The position numbers and the translations under genes were made by a program. The notes beneath the pieces were generated by a model. It made no database searches and was not told the DNA's origin. It was given only the letters and a program-made list of their open reading frames with translations. DNA of 64,000 bases from Aldehydirespirator sp963667505 (GTDB taxonomy: Bacteria > Actinomycetota > Acidimicrobiia > Acidimicrobiales > Aldehydirespiratoraceae): contig OY763490.2 of assembly GCA_963667505.2 (NCBI GenBank), positions 1,364,001 through 1,428,000 of the forward strand, read 5' to 3'. Of this stretch, positions 42,797-50,358 are shown in pieces (the first letter of the stretch is position 1; each line of letters begins with the position of its first letter).

Positions 42797-44133
42797 AGCA
42801 GCCGGTTGACCTCGCTCACGGAGGCCGGCATGGCGAACGCGACCACATGGTCCCGTCCCCGAAGCCGGCTGCGGCCGCGGGCGATCTGGGGCTTGCCGTC
42901 GCGCACGATGGCTCCGATGATCACGTCCTTGGGGAGACGGAGGTCTCGTAGCAGGGAGTCGTCGGCCGGACTGCCCGACTTCACCTCGAGTTCAAGCACC
43001 TCGGCCTCGGACTGAAGGAAGGTCGCCACCGCGGCGACGTCGCCGTGGACGAAGCGCATCACGCCGTCGGCGGTGGCCGTGCGGGGCGACAGCGACACGT
43101 CCACCCCCGCCGAGTCCAGCAGCGAGAGCAGCGCCAGCTTGTGCACCACCGCGATCGTCCCGGAGGCACCCACCGACTTGGCGTACAGACAGGCCAGGAT
43201 GTTGGCCTCGTCCTCGCCGGTGAGCGCGGCCACCGCGTCGAAGCGCCCGATGCGGGCCTCGGCCAGCAGGTCGGCGTCGGTGATGTCGCCCTCGAGAACT
43301 TGGACGTCGTGCAGCTCCTGGGCGAGTTCCAGCGCCCGGCTGGGATCCCGTTCCACGATCACCACCTCGACGCCCCGGGACACGAGGTGCTCGGCCAGGA
43401 TCCGGGCGGTGCGACCGCCGCCCAGCAACAGCACATGGCGGGCCGTGCCGGTGCCCAGGCCGAGGAGCTTGGCCACCCGGCGGCGGGCGCGCCGCTTGCA
43501 CACGACCCGCACGAGGTCGTCGACCAGCAGCGTGCAGTCGAAGCGGGGAATGATGGTCTCGTTGCCCCGCGAGATGGAGCCCACGATGAACTCCCAGTCG
43601 GGCTCGTGCTCGGCGGCTATCTCCGAGAGCCGCATCCCCACCAACGGCGCGTCGGCCCTGAGCCTCGTACCGATGACGATCGCCTCGCCGTGGGCCATAA
43701 CCGCGATCTCTGAGGCGCCCGGATAGTCGAGCAGGTCGAGTATCCGTTCCGCGGTCTCGGAGTCGGGGTCGATCACCAGGTCGGCGCCGAAGTTCTGGCG
43801 CAGTTCGGCTGCTGCGCGGCTGCGAAGCTCCGACGCCTCGATGCGCACGATGGTGCGGGACACACCTCGTTGCTTGGCGACCAGCGAGGCCACCAAGTTC
43901 ACCTCGTCGTTGCTGGTGACCGCCACGAGCAGGTCGGAACGGTCGAGCCCGGCGTCGGACAGCGCGCTAGGATGCGAGCCGCTGCCCTGCACCGTCAGCA
44001 CATCCAGTTCGGCCCCCAGCTCGCGCAGGCGGTCCGCGTCGGTGTCGACCATCGACACGTTGTGACCCTCACGGCTTAGGCGGCCCGCCACATAGGAGCC
44101 GACCTCGCCGGCCCCCACGACGATCACGTCCAC
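42781..44133 (-). CDS. trkA: Trk potassium uptake regulatory subunit TrkA
   Basis: 450 residues with two RCK units. The first Rossmann loop is VVGAGEVGSYVAGRLSREGH, ending in the acidic VDTD; the second is degenerate (LLLGGGRTARILAEHL), with Ala where the last glycine would be. Each is followed by an RCK_C domain. It binds NAD(H) and probably ATP and gates the TrkH channels. The GTG at 44133 lies 6 nt after a TAGAAC box, so the operon trkA-trkH2-trkH1 may start with a leaderless message. Confidence 0.93.
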   Translation of the reverse strand: MDVIVVGAGEVGSYVAGRLSREGHNVSMVDTDADRLRELGAELDVLTVQGSGSHPSALSDAGLDRSDLLVAVTSNDEVNLVASLVAKQRGVSRTIVRIEASELRSRAAAELRQNFGADLVIDPDSETAERILDLLDYPGASEIAVMAHGEAIVIGTRLRADAPLVGMRLSEIAAEHEPDWEFIVGSISRGNETIIPRFDCTLLVDDLVRVVCKRRARRRVAKLLGLGTGTARHVLLLGGGRTARILAEHLVSRGVEVVIVERDPSRALELAQELHDVQVLEGDITDADLLAEARIGRFDAVAALTGEDEANILACLYAKSVGASGTIAVVHKLALLSLLDSAGVDVSLSPRTATADGVMRFVHGDVAAVATFLQSEAEVLELEVKSGSPADDSLLRDLRLPKDVIIGAIVRDGKPQIARGRSRLRGRDHVVAFAMPASVSEVNRLLTCNA

Positions 44134-44139
44134 GGCGAT

Positions 44140-44145
44140 GTTCTA
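44140..44145 (-). promoter_or_regulatory. Leaderless-type -10 box of trkA
   Basis: TAGAAC (minus strand) ends 6 nt before GTG 44133. Confidence 0.42.
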
Positions 44146-44168
44146 GCGCCTCAGGCCGCGCCAAGCAC

Positions 44169-44783
44169 TCAGGCCAGCCGTCCGCCGGCCGCGACGATCA
44201 CGGAACGGTCCGTGACGACGGCGTCCAGCGGGACGTCCCAGGGTTCGCGGGGCACCCGATCGACCTGCTGGAACCAGTGGGCCACGCCGACCGCTACCGG
44301 GCCGGACCCGGCGCCGGCCGATGCCGGCGACGTCGGCGACGCCAGCGATGCCAGGGCTCGGTCGTAGAACCCGCCCCCCTGGCCGACCCGATGACAGGTC
44401 GCATCGAAGGCCACGAGGGGCACCAGCACCACATCGTGATCCGCGAGCGGCACCGTCTTGCCCTCGACCGGCTCCGGGATGCCGAAGGCTCCGGGCGCCA
44501 ACAGCCAGCCCTCGGCGCGGGCGACGAACTCGAGATCGGGCCCCGAGACCCGGGGCAGCGTGAACGCGGTCCGACGCTCGCCGTCGACCAGGGCGTCCAG
44601 CGCGATTTCCCCCCGCACGGCCCGGTAGACCGCCACCCTCGAAGCCCGGGCGATTACCGGCAGGGACTCCAGCCGCATCACCAGGGCCGCGCTGGCCTCG
44701 GCCGCGTCCCCGGGGGCGAGCGCAGCCCTGCGGGCCCGCATTTCCGAACGGATGGCCGCCTTGGCCTCCGCCACCGACGTCAC
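44169..44783 (-). CDS. 5-formyltetrahydrofolate cyclo-ligase
   Basis: 204 residues. The family motif GQGGGFYDRAL is intact near residues 133-143, with the N-terminal basic helix (EAKAAIRSEMRARRAAL) and AFTLPRV. It converts 5-formyl-THF to 5,10-methenyl-THF using ATP, linking to the glycine-cleavage genes elsewhere in the window. The GTG start at 44783 is the innermost of three tandem copies of the gene's own 5' end. No ribosome site precedes it, so expression probably depends on coupling to the upstream mini-ORFs. Confidence 0.93.
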   Translation of the reverse strand: MTSVAEAKAAIRSEMRARRAALAPGDAAEASAALVMRLESLPVIARASRVAVYRAVRGEIALDALVDGERRTAFTLPRVSGPDLEFVARAEGWLLAPGAFGIPEPVEGKTVPLADHDVVLVPLVAFDATCHRVGQGGGFYDRALASLASPTSPASAGAGSGPVAVGVAHWFQQVDRVPREPWDVPLDAVVTDRSVIVAAGGRLA

Positions 44784-44830
44784 AGCCGAGCCGAACGGAT
44801 GGCCGCCTTGGCCTCCGCCACCGACGTCAC
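44780..44830 (-). other. 16-codon relay mini-ORF (middle copy)
   Basis: GTG 44830 to TGA 44782-44780 encodes VTSVAEAKAAIRSARL. Its TGA overlaps the true cyclo-ligase start as GTGA (44783-44780), and its own GTG overlaps the stop of the outer mini-ORF. Confidence 0.62.
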
Positions 44831-44877
44831 AGCCGAGCCGAACGGATGGCCGCCTTGGCCTCCGCCACCGATGTCAC
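44827..44877 (-). other. 16-codon relay mini-ORF (outer copy), predicted leaderless
   Basis: GTG 44877 to TGA 44829-44827 encodes the same peptide as the middle copy. TACTGT lies 6 nt upstream of this GTG, so the transcript would begin here rather than at the gene's own start. Confidence 0.62.
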
Positions 44878-44883
44878 AGCTCA

Positions 44884-44893
44884 ACAGTAGGCT
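44884..44893. promoter_or_regulatory. Overlapping divergent -10 boxes: cyclo-ligase (minus) and pyrophosphatase (plus)
   Basis: Minus strand: TACTGT at 44889-44884, 6 nt before the outermost mini-ORF GTG. Plus strand: TAGGCT at 44888-44893, 34 nt before the pyrophosphatase start. The boxes share two base pairs, so the polymerases could not occupy both at once. Confidence 0.5.
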
Positions 44894-44927
44894 GGTCTGC
44901 TGACCAGTCTCGCAATGGAGCAGCAAG

Positions 44928-47036
44928 TTGGAAGCAATCCCCTACATCGCCATGGTGTCGGCGCTGGCCGCGCTGGCGCTCGCCGCCTACTACTACAAGG
45001 ACGTCCAATCGGCGCCGCCCGGCAATGAGCGCATGGTCTCGCTGATGGGCCAGATCCAGGCTGGGGCCAAGGCCTTCCTGCGACAGGAGTACATCTGGGT
45101 CGGCGGGTTCGTGGTCGTGATGGCGGTGCTGATCCCGCTAATCACCGGGGTGGCGCTGTCGTTCCTCAGCTACATCCTGGGAGCGGTGCTGTCCGGGGCC
45201 GCCGGGTACGCAGGCATGACGGTGGCCACCATGGCCAACGCCCGCACCACTAACGCGGCCATCGACGGCCCCGCCAAGGCCCTCCCGCTGGCCTTCCGGG
45301 GCGGCGCGGTGATGGGCTTCGCGGTGGCCGGGCTGTCGCTTCTGGGTCTCACCCTGTGCTACCTGCTCTTCGTGCGGTGGATCGGCACCGACGACGCTTT
45401 CGAGATCTTCACCGCCTTCGGCCTCGGGGCCAGCTCCATCGCGCTGTTCTCCAGGGTGGGCGGCGGCATCTACACCAAAGCGGCCGACGTGGGAGCCGAC
45501 CTGGTCGGCAAGGTCGAGGCGGGAATACCCGAGGACGACCCCCGCAACCCGGCCACCATCGCCGACAACGTGGGCGACAACGTTGGCGATGTGGCCGGGA
45601 TGGGCGCCGACCTGTTCGAGAGCTACTCGGGATCGATCATCGCCCCGGTGGCCCTGACCGCCTTCAGCTTCGGCCTCGGGGCCGAGGCCGCGGGCGAGGA
45701 CGGGATCGCGCAGCTGCTGGTGTTCCCCATGGCGGTGGCCCTCGTCGGCATGATCGCCGCCATCGCCGGCTCGTTCACGGTGCGCGGCGGTGCCAGCACG
45801 GAGGTCAAGGCCCTCTCCAAGCAGCTCCACATGGGCACCAACGTAGCCATGGGCCTCACTGTGATCGGCACTCTGATCATGGGCCGGATCTTCTTCGGCG
45901 ACACCGACAAGTTCGAGTCGTGGATCGGGCTGCCGCTGTCGGTCATCGGCGGGCTGGCGGCTGGCTGGGGCATCGGCAAAGTGGCCGAGGTCTGGACCAG
46001 CGACCACTACCCTCCGGTGCGGCGCATCGCGGCCCAGACAGAGACCGGCCCGGCCACCACGGTGCTGTCGGGCGTGTCGGCCGGAATGGTCTCGGTGGCC
46101 GCGTCGGTGGTGCTGATCGGCGGCGGCGTGCTCGTCGCCTACTGGGGGGGCCAGCAGACCCTCGGCGACTCGGCCTTCGGGGGCATCTACGGGATCGCGG
46201 TGGCCGCCGTCGGTATGCTGGCCACCACCGGCGTGGTGGTCTCGGTGGACGCCTACGGGCCGATCGCCGACAACGCCGGCGGCATCGCCGAGATGTCCGA
46301 GCTCGACCCCGGCGTGCGGGAGGTCACCGACGCGCTGGACTCGCTCGGCAACACCACCGCGGCCATCGCCAAGGGCTTCGCGGTGGGATCGGCCGCGCTG
46401 ACCGCGCTCGCGCTGTTCAAGTCGTTCGAAGTAGCCCTGATCAACTCCGCCCGCGAGCAGGGCGAGACCTTCGCCCTGAACCTCAACGTCGGCTCGGTGG
46501 ACGTGTTCATCGGGCTGCTGGTGGGGGCCATGGTGCCGTTCCTGTTCGCAGCCCTCACCATCGACGCAGTGGGACGGGCGGCCAACAAGATGATCGAGGA
46601 GGTCCGCCGCCAGTTCCGGGAGATACCCGGCCTGCGGGAGGGCGCCGAGGGCGTGACCCCCGACTCGGCCACCTGCGTGGCCATCTCCACTCGAGCGTCG
46701 CTGCGGGAGATGCTGGCGCCGGGCGCGCTGGCCGTGGTGGTGCCCCTGGTGATCGGCTTCATCGACGTCGACATGCTGGGCGGATTCCTGGCCGGCGCGC
46801 TGGTGACAGGCTTCGCGCTGGCGATCTTCATGGCCAACGCGGGCGGCGCGTGGGACAACGCCAAGAAGTACATCGAGGCCGGTGCCCACGGCGGCAAGGG
46901 ATCCGAGCCGCACAAGGCCGCGGTGGTGGGCGACACCGTCGGCGACCCGTTCAAGGACACCGCTGGGCCCTCGATGAACATCCTCATCAAGGTAATGACG
47001 ATCGTTTCACTGGTCTTCGCGTCGGCCTTCGTCTAG
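44928..47036 (+). CDS. hppA: Membrane-bound proton- (or sodium-) translocating pyrophosphatase, K+-dependent type
   Basis: 702 residues, about 16 helices. Substrate motifs are intact: DVGADLVGKVEAGIPEDDPR, the NVGDNVGDVAGMGADLFESY block and the C-terminal VGDTVGDPFKDTAGPS. The K+-dependence determinant reads GNTTAAIAKG near residue 474: Ala at the key site, where K+-independent enzymes have Lys. It couples pyrophosphate hydrolysis to ion export. TTG 44928 with GGAGC upstream is the likely start (next Met is nine residues in). Adjacent K+ uptake genes make functional sense for a K+-activated enzyme. Confidence 0.94.
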   Translation: MEAIPYIAMVSALAALALAAYYYKDVQSAPPGNERMVSLMGQIQAGAKAFLRQEYIWVGGFVVVMAVLIPLITGVALSFLSYILGAVLSGAAGYAGMTVATMANARTTNAAIDGPAKALPLAFRGGAVMGFAVAGLSLLGLTLCYLLFVRWIGTDDAFEIFTAFGLGASSIALFSRVGGGIYTKAADVGADLVGKVEAGIPEDDPRNPATIADNVGDNVGDVAGMGADLFESYSGSIIAPVALTAFSFGLGAEAAGEDGIAQLLVFPMAVALVGMIAAIAGSFTVRGGASTEVKALSKQLHMGTNVAMGLTVIGTLIMGRIFFGDTDKFESWIGLPLSVIGGLAAGWGIGKVAEVWTSDHYPPVRRIAAQTETGPATTVLSGVSAGMVSVAASVVLIGGGVLVAYWGGQQTLGDSAFGGIYGIAVAAVGMLATTGVVVSVDAYGPIADNAGGIAEMSELDPGVREVTDALDSLGNTTAAIAKGFAVGSAALTALALFKSFEVALINSAREQGETFALNLNVGSVDVFIGLLVGAMVPFLFAALTIDAVGRAANKMIEEVRRQFREIPGLREGAEGVTPDSATCVAISTRASLREMLAPGALAVVVPLVIGFIDVDMLGGFLAGALVTGFALAIFMANAGGAWDNAKKYIEAGAHGGKGSEPHKAAVVGDTVGDPFKDTAGPSMNILIKVMTIVSLVFASAFV

Positions 47037-47131
47037 GGCGCGTCGAACGCTCGCTCCCATCGGATGCACAGTCTCGGGAGCATTGCGTGTCGCCTGTTCA
47101 CCGAAGACCGCACCGAGACTCGTGAGGGCGG

Positions 47132-48238
47132 CTAGCCGGGCGACGCAACCTCCACCACGGTGCGGACGCCTTGTGCGGAACGCAGCCGGTCGAAGCCCTC
47201 GTTCACGTCGGAGAGCCGCACCCGATGAGTGATCATCGACTCGAGATCGAGTTCGCCGCGCCTCCACATGCCGACCATCAGCGGGATGTCCCGGCTCGGC
47301 CAGCAGTCACCTAGCAGGCTGCCCGCCAGCCGCTTCTGCTGGAGCATGAACAATGTCGCCGACCCGATGTCCACGGTGTGCTCGGGCGGAGGAGCCCCCA
47401 CCACCACGGCGGTGCCCCCCGGCCCGGTGACCTCCAGGGCCAGGCTCACAAGGCTCGCCACCCCGGCCGTCTCGAACGCGTAGTCGGCGCCTCGACCGCC
47501 GGTGGCGTCGGCCACCGCGGCTCGCAAGTCCAAAGCGTCGCCCCCCACTACGTCGGTCGCGCCGAGGCGCAGGGCCGCTTCGCGGCGCGGCGCCACCGGA
47601 TCGGCGGCCACGATGCGGGCTGCCCCGGCGATTCGGGCGCCCTGCACAGCGGAGAGCCCCACGCCGCCCAGTCCGGTCACCACCACGGTCGCGCCCCGCT
47701 CGACTCTGGCCGTATTGAGCACCGCGCCCACTCCGGTCTGCACCGCGCAGCCGATCAAGCAGGCGACCTTCAAGGGCACGTCGTCGTCGAGGCGCACCAC
47801 GCCTGAGGCGGCCACCACCGTGCGCTCCGCGAAGGCGCCCACGCCCAGACCGCGGTGCACGAGCCGGCCGTGCCGGGACAACGGCGACGTCGAGTCGGGC
47901 CGGGTGCCAGCCACGAAGCTCATGGCGTGCGGGCAGCGGCTGGCCTGCTGGCGGGCGCAGCCGGTGCAGTGCCCGCACGGCGCGACCGGCGTGATCAGCA
48001 CCTTGTCCCCCTCGCTGACGTGGCTCACTCCCGCCCCGACGGAGGCGACGACGCCAGCAGCCTCATGGCCCAGCACCGCGGGCGCCATGTACCCGCCCTC
48101 GACCACAGTGAGGTCGCTGTGGCAGATGCCAGAGTGACTGACCTCCACGCAGACCTCTCCTGGCCGGGGTTCGGCCAATTCGATGTCGTCGACGACCTCC
48201 ATCGCCGAGCGGGGTTCCAGCAGCACGGCAGCTCGCAC
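47132..48238 (-). CDS. Zinc-dependent alcohol dehydrogenase (medium-chain, class III-like)
   Basis: 368 residues. Catalytic zinc ligands are in SGICHSDL and LGHEAAGVV; the structural zinc loop is CGHCTGCARQQASRC. The NAD-binding GLGGVGLSAVQGA is followed by an acidic residue at the end of the second strand (VAADP), indicating NAD preference. It probably oxidises an alcohol or mycothiol/formaldehyde-type adduct, but the substrate cannot be read from the sequence. GTG 48238 has AGGAGG 8 nt upstream. TAGCAT lies about 40 nt upstream, inside a duplicated segment. Confidence 0.88.
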   Translation of the reverse strand: MRAAVLLEPRSAMEVVDDIELAEPRPGEVCVEVSHSGICHSDLTVVEGGYMAPAVLGHEAAGVVASVGAGVSHVSEGDKVLITPVAPCGHCTGCARQQASRCPHAMSFVAGTRPDSTSPLSRHGRLVHRGLGVGAFAERTVVAASGVVRLDDDVPLKVACLIGCAVQTGVGAVLNTARVERGATVVVTGLGGVGLSAVQGARIAGAARIVAADPVAPRREAALRLGATDVVGGDALDLRAAVADATGGRGADYAFETAGVASLVSLALEVTGPGGTAVVVGAPPPEHTVDIGSATLFMLQQKRLAGSLLGDCWPSRDIPLMVGMWRRGELDLESMITHRVRLSDVNEGFDRLRSAQGVRTVVEVASPG

Positions 48239-48283
48239 GGCCGGCCTCCTGTCGTCTCGCCGCTGTGTCGACGCCGATGCTAG

Positions 48284-48359
48284 GCGTCAGCCGGGCCTCG
48301 ATCCCGCGGCGCTCGGGCGCCAACAGGGACAGGCGTCAGCCGGGCTCGATCCCGCGGTA
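48284..48359. repeat. 27/28-bp direct repeat upstream of the alcohol dehydrogenase gene
   Basis: AGGCGTCAGCCGGGC(C)TCGATCCCGCGG occurs at 48284-48311 and 48333-48359, differing by one inserted C, period about 49 bp. It lies in the 138-bp gap between the kinase and dehydrogenase genes and contains no start-stop relay. Confidence 0.9.
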
Positions 48360-48376
48360 CTCACGCGTGGCCGGGG

Positions 48377-49243
48377 CTACGCGTCGACGGGGCTTCCCCG
48401 CGTGGTCGGCCCGACCCTGGCCATCACCAGCGCAGACACCCGGTGGGCCGCGTCCACTGCCGCCGCGGCCGCCGCGCCTGTGCGGCGAGACATCATGTAG
48501 CCGGCCACGAACCCGTCCTCAGCGCCGGTCCGGTCAACCACCACCGGCGGGTGGGCCGGACGGCGGTGCTGCACGCCCGATGATGTGACGATCGTCGTGC
48601 GCTCGGGGCTCGTCACCACCGTGCAGGCGCTTCCCGCAATCGGCTGCTGTTCCTCGAGCCCGAGGCGGGCGTGGTCGCGTTCGGTGGATATCACCGAGTC
48701 GGGCCCGACGGCCGCCACCAGCTCCAGGAATGCGGCCGCTCCGTAGTGGGCCACCTCGTCCGCGCCGAGCGCCGTCATGGTGATCGGGACGCGGCGGTCG
48801 GAGGCCGCGGCCAACACCTCCTCGACGACGCCGGCCAGCGGGTCGGTCGTCATGGAGCGGGCAGGCACGAACAACTGGGTCACCCCGTCCATCAACTCGG
48901 GGTCGGCGCGCTCGAGGCGCGACGAGGCGCCCCGATCCAGCAAGGTTGTGCGATATCCGCCCTGCAGAAGGCTGATGACCGTGCCGGTCACGCCGTGGAT
49001 CTCGACCCTGAGATCGACGCCCCGCCGGGCTAGGTCGCGCCTCAGCGACTCTCCCACAGCGTCGGCGCCCACTTGCCCGACGAAACGGGCCGAGCCGCCC
49101 CGCTCGCAGACGATGGCCGCCACGTTGGCCGCCGAGCCGCCCCGCACCCGTATTGACCGCACCTCTGCGAAGTGGCCCCGACGCACCTCCGCGGGGAGTT
49201 CGACCACGAACTCCTCCACTAGGTCTCCGATCGTCAGCAGCAT
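48377..49243 (-). CDS. PfkB-family carbohydrate/nucleoside kinase with altered anion-hole motif
   Basis: 288 residues, ribokinase fold. The first PfkB signature is clear (RGGSAANVAAIVCERGGSAR, GQVGADAVGESLRRDL). The second, normally D-T-T-G-A-G-D, reads DRTGAEDGFVAG: the catalytic Asp is kept but the glycine before it is Glu. Phosphoryl transfer to a sugar is likely, although the change could affect the anion hole. ATG 49243 has GGAGAG upstream and TACAGT 17 nt before the start. Substrate unknown. Confidence 0.8.
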   Translation of the reverse strand: MLLTIGDLVEEFVVELPAEVRRGHFAEVRSIRVRGGSAANVAAIVCERGGSARFVGQVGADAVGESLRRDLARRGVDLRVEIHGVTGTVISLLQGGYRTTLLDRGASSRLERADPELMDGVTQLFVPARSMTTDPLAGVVEEVLAAASDRRVPITMTALGADEVAHYGAAAFLELVAAVGPDSVISTERDHARLGLEEQQPIAGSACTVVTSPERTTIVTSSGVQHRRPAHPPVVVDRTGAEDGFVAGYMMSRRTGAAAAAAVDAAHRVSALVMARVGPTTRGSPVDA

Positions 49244-49340
49244 CGCGCTCTCCGGCGGTCACTGTAGAGCCGCCCCGCTTCGGGGCCATCGGACTGCGAA
49301 GAATGACTTGCTCGGGCACAGGCGCCAAGAGCCGTGCCGG

Positions 49341-49346
49341 TAGGGT
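49341..49346 (+). promoter_or_regulatory. Leaderless-type -10 box of menB
   Basis: TAGGGT ends 6 nt before GTG 49353, identical in sequence and spacing to the box before rpe. Confidence 0.55.
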
Positions 49347-49352
49347 GCCGAC

Positions 49353-50255
49353 GTGGTCTCGGAACTCTTCGAAGCCGCGGCATGGCGGGTCGTGGACGGT
49401 TTCAGCGACCTCACCGACGTCACCTACCACCGGGCGGTGGACCAGGGCACGGTGCGGGTGGCCTTCGACCGCCCGGAGGTGCGCAACGCGTTCCGGCCCC
49501 ACACCGTGGACGAGCTCTACCGCTGCCTCGACCACGCCCGCATGTCCAGCGACGTGGGATGCGTGCTCCTCACCGGCAACGGGCCGTCGCCCCGGGACGG
49601 CGGCTGGGCCTTCTGCTCGGGCGGCGACCAGCGCATCCGGGGCCGCGACGGCTACCGCTATGCGAGCGGCGAGACCGGCGACACCATCGACGACGCCCGC
49701 TCTGGACGGCTGCACATCCTGGAGGTGCAGCGCCTCGTCCGCATGATGCCCAAGGTGGTGATCGCGGTGGTGCCGGGCTGGGCCGTGGGAGGCGGCCACA
49801 GCCTCCACTCGGTGGCCGACCTGACGCTGGCCAGCGAGGAGCACGGGCTGTTCAAGCAGACCGACACCGACGTGGCGAGCTTCGACGGCGGCTTCGGATC
49901 GGCCTACCTGGCCCGCCAGATCGGCCAGAAGAGGGCCCGCGAGATCTTCTTCCTGGGCCGCACCTACTCGGCTCGGGAAGCCTTAGAGATGGGCATGGTC
50001 AACGCGGTGGTGCCCCACGCCCGCCTGGAGGCTGTGGCCCTGGAGTGGGCCGCCGAGATCAACGCCAAGAGCCCCACGGCGCAGCGGATGGTCAAGTTCG
50101 CCCTCAACCTGGTCGACGACGGCCTGGTCGGACAGCAGGTGTTCGCTGGCGAGGCCACCCGGCTGGCCTACATGACCGACGAGGCCGCCGAGGGCCGTGA
50201 CGCCTTCCTCCAGAAGCGGCCGCCCGACTGGTCGCCCTTCGGTTGGCATTTCTGA
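49353..50255 (+). CDS. menB: 1,4-dihydroxy-2-naphthoyl-CoA synthase (MenB)
   Basis: 300 residues of the crotonase fold with MenB-specific blocks: AFCSGGDQRIRG, LHILEVQRLVRMMPKVVIAV, GWAVGGGHSLHSVADLTLAS, the SFDGGFGSAYLARQIGQK segment and the terminal SPFGWHF. It closes the second ring of the naphthoquinone during menaquinone synthesis. No other men genes are in the window. GTG 49353 directly follows a TAGGGT box, consistent with a leaderless mRNA. Confidence 0.94.
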   Translation: MVSELFEAAAWRVVDGFSDLTDVTYHRAVDQGTVRVAFDRPEVRNAFRPHTVDELYRCLDHARMSSDVGCVLLTGNGPSPRDGGWAFCSGGDQRIRGRDGYRYASGETGDTIDDARSGRLHILEVQRLVRMMPKVVIAVVPGWAVGGGHSLHSVADLTLASEEHGLFKQTDTDVASFDGGFGSAYLARQIGQKRAREIFFLGRTYSAREALEMGMVNAVVPHARLEAVALEWAAEINAKSPTAQRMVKFALNLVDDGLVGQQVFAGEATRLAYMTDEAAEGRDAFLQKRPPDWSPFGWHF

Positions 50256-50280
50256 GGGGCCCGAGAGTCGGCCCACTAGC

Positions 50281-50340
50281 CGCTCGGCTTCCTCGCCCGG
50301 CTTCCTCGCTCGGCTTCTTCGCTCGGTTTCTTCGCTCGGC
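50281..50340. repeat. 13-bp tandem repeat in the menB/rlmD convergent gap
   Basis: About 4.6 copies of CGCTCGGCTTCYT run head to tail between the convergent stops of menB and the rlmD-like gene. Minor variants occur. No coding content. Confidence 0.85.
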
Positions 50341-50358
50341 TCGTCGAGTCCGATGGAG

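Larger units (their letters stand above)
44744..44880 (-). repeat. Three tandem 47-bp copies of the cyclo-ligase start region
   Basis: Copies begin at 44744, 44791 and 44838; the first two differ from the outermost by a single base in the shared core (C/T in the start region). Each carries a GTG and the next 12 codons of the gene (TSVAEAKAAIRS). The innermost copy continues into the real gene. Confidence 0.97.

Noticed and set aside
48284..48359. Fourth example of a start-region relay duplication
   Set aside because: The repeat lies about 45 nt upstream of the dehydrogenase start, does not contain its start codon, and its frames do not end in an overlapping stop-start.
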